Positions 15,264 to 23,479 of a stretch of DNA of 42,925 nt are shown piece by piece. The first letter of the stretch is position 1; the number at the start of each line of letters is the position of its first letter. The notes under the pieces are model-generated. The model worked only from the letters and a program-made list of their open reading frames with translations, did no database searches and had not been told where the DNA came from. The stretch covers positions 1-42,925 of the forward strand of contig JALUXB010000054.1 in the NCBI GenBank assembly GCA_027019175.1, in the 5' to 3' direction. The translations under genes and the position numbers were made by a program. This DNA is from Sulfurovum sp. (GTDB lineage Bacteria; Campylobacterota; Campylobacteria; Campylobacterales; Sulfurovaceae).

Positions 15264-16709
15264 ATGCAATTTATGTACTCCAAAGTGGCTGCAGCAGTGC
15301 TCCTTTCCGTCTCGGTTGGAACATCATCACTCATGGCTTCACAAAAACTGGTAGGTTCAGAATCGAATGTAACGGATGATGATCATGCCTATGAGACAGT
15401 TACCCATGAAGATACACACTCTGGAGGTCTGCAGTTTGGTAACGGCTGGAAAGTCTCCGGTGATATCCGTGCGGGGTATCTGAATTACGATTACAGCAAT
15501 GCACCATCCCGCTTTGATGCCAACGGTAAAATTGTGCCTGTCAATCCAAATGTAAATAAAGGGCATGCCAACTCGCGTGGTGTCTACCTCATGCCAAAAG
15601 TTTCGATAACATCCCCAGATTACAACGGTTTCAGTTTTAAAGTTACGGGGGCGGGTGCTACAGACTTTGGTTTGAATGACCCGCTTTATGAACAGAGAAA
15701 CTTTGTGTTTGACGCTGTAGAACGTAAATCGTTCGCTATTTTGCAGGAAGCCTATGTGGCGTACAAGAGCCAAGATGGTGCACATACTTTTGTTGCCGGG
15801 GCGAAAGAGGTGGTCACACCGATGATCGATGCGGATGACTGGTATATGCTTGCCAACAGTTTTCAGGGTGCATACTATGTGAACAAGAGTTTCGAGCATA
15901 TCAAATTTGCCGGTGGGTACTTCTCTAAAATGGCCGGTGTGTGGGACAGCGGTGCCAACGGTACCCAGTGGCATACGATGAGCGATGCCAGTTTTGTTGA
16001 CAGTGGATACAAGCAAAAAGCCGGAGATGAAGGTGTTTGGACCGGTGTGTTCCAGTATGATGACGGCACGCACAATTTCCAGGTATGGGACTACTATATG
16101 CAAGACTACTACAACACTTTCTTTGCACAGTACGACTATACCGGTAAGGTGGAGAGCTTCAGCTACGATATGGGTGCGCAGTTTATCGATTTTCAAGGAG
16201 TTGGAGGTTTGAAAGACTACTATCACGATGTACTGGGTGGTCGTGCCATCGACTACAGCATCTACTCCGTACGTCTAAACGCCAAGCACGAGACCGGCTT
16301 TGACATTGCTCTTGGCGCATCCTTTTACACTGACGGTGACGGTACAGGCGATACGCTTGGTGCATGGGGTGGCTATCCATATTTCGCCAATGGGATGATC
16401 TTCCACTTCTTCGAAGCGGGAAGCCTGCGCAACGCCAACTCCTACAAAGCGCAGCTTGGATACGACTTTGGCAAACAGGGGATTGACGGTCTGTGGATTG
16501 GCGGAAGATACACCTATTTTGACCTTGATCCTCAGTACTCGAAATCATCGTTAAATGGTGCGGGACAGGAGTACCAAAAACAGTATGGTCTGCGTGTCAG
16601 CTATAACCATCCAAGCGGCTTTTACTTCACAGGTACCTATGAGTTTGTCAACATCGATCAGCAACCTGATATTTCTGCACTCAGGCTTATCGGCGGATAT
16701 AAGTTCTGA
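15264..16709 (+). CDS. OprD-family outer membrane porin
   Basis: This 481-residue protein has a signal peptide (VAAAVLLSVSVGTSSLMAS) and alternating aromatic strands typical of an 18-stranded OprD-type barrel, and it ends in the outer-membrane signature GGYKF with terminal Phe. OprD-type porins pass specific small anions, amino acids or peptides. The ATG at 15264 has GGGGGAAG just upstream; an in-frame ATG at 15216 would overlap the glutaminase gene by 35 bases and is rejected. Being paired with an exported glutaminase, it may admit glutamine or glutamate. The role is inferred from the neighbour. Confidence 0.88.
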   Translation: MQFMYSKVAAAVLLSVSVGTSSLMASQKLVGSESNVTDDDHAYETVTHEDTHSGGLQFGNGWKVSGDIRAGYLNYDYSNAPSRFDANGKIVPVNPNVNKGHANSRGVYLMPKVSITSPDYNGFSFKVTGAGATDFGLNDPLYEQRNFVFDAVERKSFAILQEAYVAYKSQDGAHTFVAGAKEVVTPMIDADDWYMLANSFQGAYYVNKSFEHIKFAGGYFSKMAGVWDSGANGTQWHTMSDASFVDSGYKQKAGDEGVWTGVFQYDDGTHNFQVWDYYMQDYYNTFFAQYDYTGKVESFSYDMGAQFIDFQGVGGLKDYYHDVLGGRAIDYSIYSVRLNAKHETGFDIALGASFYTDGDGTGDTLGAWGGYPYFANGMIFHFFEAGSLRNANSYKAQLGYDFGKQGIDGLWIGGRYTYFDLDPQYSKSSLNGAGQEYQKQYGLRVSYNHPSGFYFTGTYEFVNIDQQPDISALRLIGGYKF

Positions 16710-16849
16710 ATGATATATTTGATCCAAAAAGGAATTGAAAGGAGATGCAAAACGAAAATTTCCTGGTTCAGTGTTTGACGTATGCATTATGCGCTTTAAA
16801 AAAAGAAGAGTAAAATACGTCCACAATAATCTTTTACAAAGGAAATTTT

Positions 16850-17194
16850 ATGGAAAACATTCCAAATTGTCCAAAGTGCGGCAGTGAGTACACCTATGAA
16901 GACGGCGATCTCTACATCTGTCCGGAGTGTGCATATGAATGGAGCAAAAGTGAAGCTGAAGAGGCGGAATCAGGATTAGTTGTCAAAGATGCCAACGGCA
17001 ATATTCTCCAAGACGGTGATACTGTTACTGTTATCAAAGACCTCAAGGTTAAAGGAAGCAGCGGCGGCATAAAGGTCGGTACCAAGATCAAAGGAATCCG
17101 TCTGGTCGAGGGTAGTGACGGTCACAATATTGATTGTAAAGTACCCGGTGTGGGGGCGATCAAGCTCAAGCAGGAGTTTGTCAAAAAGGCATAG
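16850..17194 (+). CDS. yjdM: PhnA/YjdM family zinc-ribbon protein
   Basis: This 114-residue protein has an N-terminal zinc ribbon with Cys7, Cys10, Cys24 and Cys27 (CPKC ... CPEC) and the C-terminal PhnA domain ([51 protein letters not shown]-like core). The family was named after alkylphosphonate use, but no phosphonate genes stand nearby, and the role of YjdM is not established. It is a single gene with its own promoter (TAAAAT before 16820) and an AAAGGAAA ribosome site. The stop codon forms the loop of a terminator hairpin. Confidence 0.93.
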   Translation: MENIPNCPKCGSEYTYEDGDLYICPECAYEWSKSEAEEAESGLVVKDANGNILQDGDTVTVIKDLKVKGSSGGIKVGTKIKGIRLVEGSDGHNIDCKVPGVGAIKLKQEFVKKA

Positions 17195-17202
17195 GCCTTT
17201 TT
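17183..17202. terminator. Bidirectional terminator with the yjdM stop codon in its loop
   Basis: AAAAAGGC (17183-17190) and GCCTTTTT (17195-17202) make a perfect 8-bp stem with loop ATAG, which contains the TAG stop. A-run and T-run on the two sides allow it to serve yjdM and the converging lipoprotein/recO transcript. Confidence 0.75.
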
Positions 17203-17206
17203 GTCT

Positions 17207-17383
17207 TTAGTTTTTATATGTGTCGAGCATGGTTTCCTGCTGTGTCTTGAGTGCCTGCTGTTGCTGATAGACAGCTTTGTCATGTTCGGTAACAGGCGGT
17301 GTGTCAGAGGACTGGAAACTAAACTCCGAACATCCGTTAAAAAGCAGTGCGGCAATTGTTGCTGCAAAAAGTGTTTTTATCAT
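17207..17383 (-). CDS. Small lipoprotein
   Basis: This 58-residue product has a type II signal peptide: basic start (MIKT), hydrophobic stretch and lipobox LFNGC at the likely acylated cysteine, then a polar, Gln-rich tail (YQQQQALKTQQ). The ATG at 17383 follows AAGGA with good spacing; a longer form from 17398 would bury that site. It lies about 60 bases behind recO on the same strand and may be read from the same transcript. Function unknown. Confidence 0.7.
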   Translation of the reverse strand: MIKTLFAATIAALLFNGCSEFSFQSSDTPPVTEHDKAVYQQQQALKTQQETMLDTYKN

Positions 17384-17399
17384 ACTGAAATCCTTCATC

Positions 17400-17422
17400 G
17401 GTTATGTGCGCAAAGCATAACC
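17400..17422. other. Hairpin between recO and the lipoprotein gene
   Basis: GGTTATG (17400-17406) and CATAACC (17416-17422) form a perfect 7-bp stem with a 9-base loop. No T-run follows on either strand, so it is not a classical terminator; an mRNA-processing or attenuating structure is possible. Confidence 0.35.
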
Positions 17423-17442
17423 AATCTTCCCTGAAATCCACG

Positions 17443-18060
17443 CTAAAACCCTTTCATTACCGTATCGAAGAGAATGTCTACCTCATAGTCTTCCAGAAAG
17501 ACTGTTTTTTTGCTTTTGAAAAAGTCAAGTATTTTTTTGGTCGGCAGGGCAGCGGCGTAGATGCAGTGTGGATGTGCCGGTTTGAACGATTGCATCAGGG
17601 CTATCTCCTCTTCTATACGGTTTTCGCAAATATAGCAGTGCTCTTCGGGGTAGAGCCGACCTTCAAAATCGAGCATTTTGATGTAGCTCTCGCAGACAAT
17701 ACGCTTCGGGTTTTGACGGTGCCACCGTTTTGCAGCATCGAGCAGCAGGTCAAAGTAGAAAGTGTCTATCTCATCGGCATCCTGAAGGTGGGGTTCGAAC
17801 TTTTGTATGAAGTTCTGCCAAAGCATCAGCCGGTTTCGTTCGAACATCCACGGAAAGCCGAGATGCGAAAGCGAGCGCAGCCTCGGAAGAAACCTGCCGT
17901 CTTCTCCCTCTACCTCAAAATCGATGAGGTTCCCCAGCTGCAAAATGGAGTGCCGCGCACCGTAAAAACGGTAATAGGTTCTGATATGACTGCGTGTCAA
18001 AACAAGGGCAATGGAGTCTTCGTTCTTGGCTTTTCGCACACGTAAAATGAACCCTTTGAT
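17443..18060 (-). CDS. recO: RecO, DNA repair protein (epsilon type), apparent ATC start
   Basis: RecO loads RecA onto SSB-coated single-stranded DNA with RecR. The protein matches the short epsilonproteobacterial form of about 205 residues: an N-terminal OB-like strand set, FYGARHSILQLGNLIDFEVE, RLRSLSHLGFPWMFERNRLMLWQ, and a C-terminal region with CYICENRIEEE. The first standard start is GTG at 18039 (198 residues), but it has no ribosome site and removes the first strand. Reading seven codons further upstream gives I-K-G-F-I-L-R, matching the M-x-G-F/Y-I-L opening of relatives, with the start position occupied by ATC at 18058-18060 and AGGAG exactly seven bases before it. I give coordinates from the ATC. 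The family is well supported; the start is an inference. Confidence 0.87.
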   Translation of the reverse strand: MKGFILRVRKAKNEDSIALVLTRSHIRTYYRFYGARHSILQLGNLIDFEVEGEDGRFLPRLRSLSHLGFPWMFERNRLMLWQNFIQKFEPHLQDADEIDTFYFDLLLDAAKRWHRQNPKRIVCESYIKMLDFEGRLYPEEHCYICENRIEEEIALMQSFKPAHPHCIYAAALPTKKILDFFKSKKTVFLEDYEVDILFDTVMKGF

Positions 18061-18186
18061 GCAGATGCTCCTGTTTGATTTTATCTTGAAACGATTATAG
18101 TGCGTTTTGGGTTAAAAAGAGTCGCTCTTCCGGGCTGAGGGGCACTTCTTGCTATGTGGTTAAAGGAGTTCTAACGTATATTTAAG

Positions 18187-18192
18187 TATAAT
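18187..18192 (+). promoter_or_regulatory. Probable -10 element of the gltB operon
   Basis: TATAAT with an upstream TTTAAG stretch lies about 60 bases before the gltB ATG. The leader that follows contains GACGC/GCGTT complementary arms and a TTTTTT run at about 18206-18230, a weak terminator-like structure that might attenuate transcription. Confidence 0.5.
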
Positions 18193-18251
18193 CATCCCCA
18201 TTTCAGACGCTTATACAAGGGCGTTTTTTCATTTTAATTCAAGGTTGGACT

Positions 18252-21200
18252 ATGAGAGATCTCTATACTTCATTTAAAGACAATTGTGGATTTGGGCTGC
18301 TGTGCTCTATCGACAATACACCGTCACATCAAAACCTCGAGGATGCGGTTACTGCGCTCTCGCGCATGATGCACCGCGGCGCAATCGCTGCTGACGGAAA
18401 GACAGGGGACGGCTCCGGACTGCTGCTCTCCATGCCCAAAAGTTTCTTTGAAAAGAAGGCTTCCGAAGCGGGTGTCGATCTTCCTGAACAGTATGGTGTG
18501 GCAATGGTTTTCTCCCGCAATGAAAATGACTTTGCCATTATTGAAAAAGTGTGTCACAACAATGACCTTGAAGTGGTCTATACCCGTACTGTTCCTGTCG
18601 ATACCAATGCGCTTGGTGAGCAGGCACTCTCTACCCTTCCAACCATCAAACAGGTTTTTGTCGCACCACAGGGTGTCGTTGCTTCCGAACGTTTCGACGC
18701 GCTGCTTTACCTTTCGCGTAAAGAGATCGAGCATGAACTCAAACATGACAGAGACTTTTACATTCCTTCCTTCTCATCCAAAGTGGTCTCCTACAAGGGA
18801 CTGGTTATGCCGACGCATATCAAAGAGTTCTATCAGGATCTTGCAGATGAAGACTTTAAAATCTCTTTCTGTCTTTTCCACCAGCGCTTCTCTACTAACA
18901 CACTGCCTGAGTGGAGACTGGCTCAGCCGTTCAGAATGATCGCACACAACGGTGAGATCAACTCCGTGACTGCCAACCGGTTTAATGTGAAGGCCAAAAT
19001 GGCTGCTGTCAAATCCACTGTCTTTACCGATGAAGAGATGAAACGTCTGACCGATGTCATCCAGGACGGTATGAGCGACTCGGCAAGTCTCGACAACTTT
19101 ATGGAGTTCCTGCGTGTGAACGGTGTTGACTTCTTCAAAGCGGCACGTTCGCTCATTCCTGCACCATGGCATAATGCATCGCAGATGGATGGTGATCTTC
19201 GTGCCTTCTACGAGTATGCAAGTACCTGCTTTGAACCATGGGACGGGCCTGCCGCGGTAAGTATGACCGACGGACGTTACATCGGTTGTGTCCTTGACAG
19301 AAACGGGTTGAGACCTTCAAAATATATTGTTACTACCGATAACCGTCTGTTGATCTCATCGGAGTATGGTGTACTTCAAATTCCAGAAGAGCAGATTGTA
19401 GAGCGCGGCCGCCTGCAGTCGGGTGAAATGATGGGGGTTGACCTCAAGTACGGTAAAGTGCTGAAATCCAAAGATATTGATGACTACATCAAATCGATGC
19501 ACCCTTACAACAAATGGCTGGGTGAAAATATGAGCTACCTGCAGGAGTATGTTCCCAATACCAAAGTAGACAAAGTTTCCACAGACCATAAAGAGATGGA
19601 AGCTAAGCAGCGTTATTTCAACTTTACACTCGAAGTGATGCGTGAAGTGATCAAACCGATGGTGCTTGAAGGGAAGGAGACTACCGGTGCAATGGGTGAT
19701 GATACGCCGATTGCTGCATTCTCCACCCATCAGCGCAACTTTACCGATTTCTTTAAACAGAAGTTTGCACAGGTGACAAACCCTCCGATTGACCCGATCC
19801 GTGAAAAGACTGTTACCAGCCTCAATACCGGGTTTGGTGAAATACGAAATGTACTTTCAGATGATGCAGAACACGCGAAGCGTCTCAAAACTGTACTTCC
19901 GGTAATGTCGGCAGAGAAATTTGCCATTTTGCAGGAGTTCGGAACAGAAGGGAACGAAAAATATGACCCTGCATACAAAGTTGCAAGTTACGACACTACT
20001 TATACGCATGACCTCAAAAAGAGTCTTGATGCGCTTGTAGAGAAGATTGTTGCCGATGTCCGTGACAATGGCATTAGAACAGTCATTCTTGATGACAGGA
20101 ACCTTTCTGTTGAAACAAAAGTCATGCCAATGGTTATGGTCATCGGACGGTTGAGCCAGGTGCTTCTTGATGCAAAGCTGAGACACCTTGTCAGCATTGT
20201 GGCTGCAACAGGTGAAGTATTCGATCCGCATTCTGCAGCCTGTATGATCGGCTACGGTGCGGCAGCAATCTATCCATATTTGCTTTACTATACAGTCGAG
20301 CAGCTGATGAAAGACGAGACTGACGATATGGCAATGACACTCAGACGTGTCAGACGTGCCATGGGTGCAGGACTGCTCAAAATTATGTCAAAAATGGGAA
20401 TTTCAACAATCTCTTCCTACCGAAACTCTAAGCTTTTTGATGTCATCGGTTTGAGTGATGAGATTGTGAGCGAGTGTTTCAATGGTTCAGTGGGACTGCT
20501 CAAAGGACTGGGGTATGAAGATATTGACCAGCGCCTCAATACCTACCATGACCGTGCCTATACTGATGAGTTTGAAGGAAAGAAGAATGCGCTTTACAAA
20601 GGCGGATTCTACAAGTACAAAAGAGGTGAAGAGTATCACGACTTCTCAAGACCGGTCATTTCGGCTATTCAAAAAGCGGCAGAGACAGGCAGCAAAGAGG
20701 ATTACAAAAAGCTCTCAGATATGATCGACAAGCGTGACAAGAAGTTCATCCGTGACTTCTATGAACTGAACTCTTCAAGGGAACCTATCAGCATCGATGA
20801 GGTGGAGCCGGTTGAGGAAATCTTTAAACGCTTCTCTTCTGCGGCAATGTCTATGGGGTCCATCTCCCAGGAGGCACACGAGGTTCTTGCCGAAGCGCTC
20901 AACACACTTGGCGGAAAATCCAACTCCGGTGAGGGAGGGGAAGATCCTGCACGTTACGGCACCATCAAGAACTCCAAGATCAAACAGATTGCATCGGGAC
21001 GTTTTGGGGTAACTCCGGAGTATCTGCGTTCGGCTGAAGAGATCCAGATCAAAGTGGCACAGGGTGCCAAGCCTGGGGAGGGCGGACAGCTTCCCGGAAG
21101 CAAAGTATCTCCGCTCATCGCTTCGTTGCGTTATACCAAACCGGGTGTAACACTCATTTCGCCGCCGCCGCATCATGACATCTATTCCATCGAGGATCTT

Positions 21201-22670
21201 GCACAGCTGATCTTCGATATGAAACAGGTCAACCCCAATGCCAAAGTAGCGGTCAAACTGGTCTCGACTGCGGGTGTCGGTACCATCGCTGCGGGTGTTG
21301 CCAAAGCCTATGCGGACAAGATCATCATCTCCGGCGGTGACGGCGGTACGGGTGCGGCGCCTATCGGTTCGATTCGTTTTGCGGGTAACCCGTGGGAGCT
21401 TGGACTGGTAGAGGCACACAATGCGCTTAAAGCAAACAACCTGCGTCAGCTTGTTACAGTAGAGACCGATGGTGGTCTTAAAACGGCACTCGATGTTGTC
21501 AAGGCGGCGATCTTCGGTGCAGAACAGTATGCATTCGGTACCGGTGCACTGGTTATCGTGGGTTGTATGATGCTGCGTGTCTGCCACCTGAATACCTGTG
21601 GTGTCGGTGTTGCGACACAAGATCCGCATCTGCGTGCACGGTTCAAAGGAAATGTACAGAAGGTGATCAACTACTTTACGCTGCTGGCGGAAGAAGTACG
21701 TGAAATTCTGGCACAGCTTGGATACAAGAGTCTTGAAGAGATCGTTGGCAAGACTGAATTGATGAAGGTGATTGATGATGAATTTGCCAAGAAATTCGAT
21801 TTTGAACAGCTCTTGCAAAAAGTTGACGGTATCGACACCTGTCAGGTACCGTTCAATGAACCGTTTGACAAGAACGAGTATGAAAAAGAGATTGTCAAAG
21901 AGCTGATGCCGACCATTGAAGATCCAAGTAAACCGGTTGTACTCGAGAAAGAGATCAGTAACCTCAACAGAAGTTTCGGTACACGTATTTCCGGTGAAAT
22001 CGCAGCGCGTCACGGGAACAAGGGACTGCCTGATGACACTATTACTATCAACCTGACCGGCGTGGCAGGACAGTCTCTTGGTGCCTTCCTTGCCAAAGGA
22101 ATCAGTATCAATCTTTACGGTGCAGGAAACGACTATATCGGTAAAGGTATGAACGGCGGGCGTATCGTAATTACATCAAGTAAATCCGGTCCTCACTTTG
22201 CACTGGGCGGAAACACCTGTCTTTACGGTGCAACCGGCGGTACTCTCTATGTCAGCGGAATGGTCGGTGAGCGTTTTGCAGTACGTAACTCGGGAGCTAC
22301 CGCGGTAGTTGAGGGAACAGGAGATCATCCTTGTGAATATATGACAGGCGGTACGGTTGTTATTTTGGGCAATACCGGTGTGAATTTCGGTGCAGGTATG
22401 ACCGGCGGTAAAGCTTTCGTTTATGACGAAGAGAATACATTCTATGAAAAACTCAACCCTGAACTGGTCGAAGCGATCCGTATCGATACAGATGAGTGGG
22501 ACTTTGAGATGTTTGAACTGAAACGACTGCTCAAAGACTATGTTGCCAAAACAGGCAGCAAAAAAGCGCAGGAGATTCTTGAGAATGCCAGAGTTGCCGT
22601 ACGTAAATTCTGGATGGTCGTACCGCGTGGCGCAAGGCCAACCCTCGAGATGAACAAAAAAGGCGAGTAA
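18252..22670 (+). CDS. gltB: Glutamate synthase large subunit
   Basis: GltB makes glutamate from glutamine and 2-oxoglutarate and is the central ammonium-assimilation enzyme. The protein has 1472 residues, a normal length. Residues 1-11 are a short propeptide and Cys12 (CGFGLL) is the glutaminase nucleophile. The FMN synthase domain covers about 840-1200 with GEGGEDPARYG, PGEGGQLPGSKV, GGDGGTGAAP and the 3Fe-4S cysteines Cys1105, Cys1111 and Cys1116 (C-x5-C-x4-C). The C-terminal beta-helix has repeated G-x-x-x-G-x-x-x-G units (MNGGRIVI, TGGTLYVSG, TGGTVVILGNTG). No gltD small subunit is in the window; an inositol-monophosphatase-like gene and accD follow. A 7-bp hairpin stands after the stop. 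Confidence 0.97.
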   Translation: MRDLYTSFKDNCGFGLLCSIDNTPSHQNLEDAVTALSRMMHRGAIAADGKTGDGSGLLLSMPKSFFEKKASEAGVDLPEQYGVAMVFSRNENDFAIIEKVCHNNDLEVVYTRTVPVDTNALGEQALSTLPTIKQVFVAPQGVVASERFDALLYLSRKEIEHELKHDRDFYIPSFSSKVVSYKGLVMPTHIKEFYQDLADEDFKISFCLFHQRFSTNTLPEWRLAQPFRMIAHNGEINSVTANRFNVKAKMAAVKSTVFTDEEMKRLTDVIQDGMSDSASLDNFMEFLRVNGVDFFKAARSLIPAPWHNASQMDGDLRAFYEYASTCFEPWDGPAAVSMTDGRYIGCVLDRNGLRPSKYIVTTDNRLLISSEYGVLQIPEEQIVERGRLQSGEMMGVDLKYGKVLKSKDIDDYIKSMHPYNKWLGENMSYLQEYVPNTKVDKVSTDHKEMEAKQRYFNFTLEVMREVIKPMVLEGKETTGAMGDDTPIAAFSTHQRNFTDFFKQKFAQVTNPPIDPIREKTVTSLNTGFGEIRNVLSDDAEHAKRLKTVLPVMSAEKFAILQEFGTEGNEKYDPAYKVASYDTTYTHDLKKSLDALVEKIVADVRDNGIRTVILDDRNLSVETKVMPMVMVIGRLSQVLLDAKLRHLVSIVAATGEVFDPHSAACMIGYGAAAIYPYLLYYTVEQLMKDETDDMAMTLRRVRRAMGAGLLKIMSKMGISTISSYRNSKLFDVIGLSDEIVSECFNGSVGLLKGLGYEDIDQRLNTYHDRAYTDEFEGKKNALYKGGFYKYKRGEEYHDFSRPVISAIQKAAETGSKEDYKKLSDMIDKRDKKFIRDFYELNSSREPISIDEVEPVEEIFKRFSSAAMSMGSISQEAHEVLAEALNTLGGKSNSGEGGEDPARYGTIKNSKIKQIASGRFGVTPEYLRSAEEIQIKVAQGAKPGEGGQLPGSKVSPLIASLRYTKPGVTLISPPPHHDIYSIEDLAQLIFDMKQVNPNAKVAVKLVSTAGVGTIAAGVAKAYADKIIISGGDGGTGAAPIGSIRFAGNPWELGLVEAHNALKANNLRQLVTVETDGGLKTALDVVKAAIFGAEQYAFGTGALVIVGCMMLRVCHLNTCGVGVATQDPHLRARFKGNVQKVINYFTLLAEEVREILAQLGYKSLEEIVGKTELMKVIDDEFAKKFDFEQLLQKVDGIDTCQVPFNEPFDKNEYEKEIVKELMPTIEDPSKPVVLEKEISNLNRSFGTRISGEIAARHGNKGLPDDTITINLTGVAGQSLGAFLAKGISINLYGAGNDYIGKGMNGGRIVITSSKSGPHFALGGNTCLYGATGGTLYVSGMVGERFAVRNSGATAVVEGTGDHPCEYMTGGTVVILGNTGVNFGAGMTGGKAFVYDEENTFYEKLNPELVEAIRIDTDEWDFEMFELKRLLKDYVAKTGSKKAQEILENARVAVRKFWMVVPRGARPTLEMNKKGE

Positions 22671-22679
22671 ATCGCGTAG

Positions 22680-22697
22680 GGTGCGTAATCACGCACC
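22680..22697. repeat. REP-like palindrome GGTGCGT-AATC-ACGCACC
   Basis: A perfect 7-bp stem with a four-base loop lies ten bases after gltB. It is not followed by a T-run. The TAGGGTGCGT start resembles dispersed palindromes found in many genomes and the first bases of the element at 37322. Confidence 0.55.
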
Positions 22698-22732
22698 ACT
22701 AATGGTCACATAATGAAAAAAGAGAGACTCAG

Positions 22733-23479
22733 TTGAACAGTTTTGTCAAAGCTTGTATCTGTGCCAACGAAGAGATCAGCAAGGCAATTGAAACGGGTTT
22801 TGATGCATCGTGGTTTGAAAAGACTGAAGTGGGTGCAGGCGGTGATGTGAGTTCGCGTCTTGACCTTTTTGCCGAATCGGTTTTTGTGAAGCATCTTTCC
22901 TCTTTCGGTTTCATTGAGTCTGAAGAATCAGGTATCATTGGAAAAGGGGAGGCTCACATTATCATTGATCCTATTGATGGCTCCTCCAACGCGCTTTCCT
23001 CTTTTCCCTACTATGGTACTTCTGTTGCCCGTGTCAATACCAATGGCGTACTTGATGCAGCGATTGTCTGCAACCTTGCCAATGGAGATATCTTTATTAA
23101 AACGCCCGGCAAACCCCTTCTGACGGGAAAACTTTTTGCTTCACAATGGCACAAACCACAAAATGTTCCCAATGCCGAGATTGGACTTTTTGAAAAAGCC
23201 TATGCCAACCCGAACCTTGTTGCGCAGCTTGATGCATCAGGACTGAAGTTTCGTGCACCAGGTGCCATTGCGCTTTCGCTTGCCTATGCACACAATGTGA
23301 AGTTTGTTCTTTTTGCCGGAGCGTTTCGCATTTATGACTTTGCCGCGGGTCTGGCACTTTGTGAGGGGCTCGAAGTGGTCGTTGAGCAAGATTATGTTAT
23401 AGTATCAAAAGAAAAAAGTGTGGTGGAGACGATTGAAGATATTATCGTCAAAGCCAGGCAGATGGAAGAGGACGTGTAA
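22733..23479 (+). CDS. Inositol monophosphatase family phosphatase
   Basis: This 248-residue protein belongs to the lithium-sensitive phosphatase fold. The metal-binding core DPIDGSS is at residues 79-85, an ESEES acidic motif stands about 16 residues earlier, and the second metal Asp is in FRIYDFAAGLAL near residue 203. Possible substrates are inositol phosphates, sugar bisphosphates or PAP; the sequence alone does not choose. The start is TTG at 22733 with a modest AGAGAG site; no ATG is in frame nearby. Its TAA overlaps the accD ATG. It is shorter than E. coli SuhB (267). Confidence 0.85.
   Translation: MNSFVKACICANEEISKAIETGFDASWFEKTEVGAGGDVSSRLDLFAESVFVKHLSSFGFIESEESGIIGKGEAHIIIDPIDGSSNALSSFPYYGTSVARVNTNGVLDAAIVCNLANGDIFIKTPGKPLLTGKLFASQWHKPQNVPNAEIGLFEKAYANPNLVAQLDASGLKFRAPGAIALSLAYAHNVKFVLFAGAFRIYDFAAGLALCEGLEVVVEQDYVIVSKEKSVVETIEDIIVKARQMEEDV

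Noticed and set aside
15357-16226. 289-codon frame antisense to the porin gene
   Set aside because: No signal, fold or ribosome site; the sense strand encodes a full porin with terminal Phe.
20775-22013. 412-codon frame antisense to gltB
   Set aside because: Opposite the conserved FMN and iron-sulfur core of gltB; rich in Cys/Arg/His with no recognisable fold.
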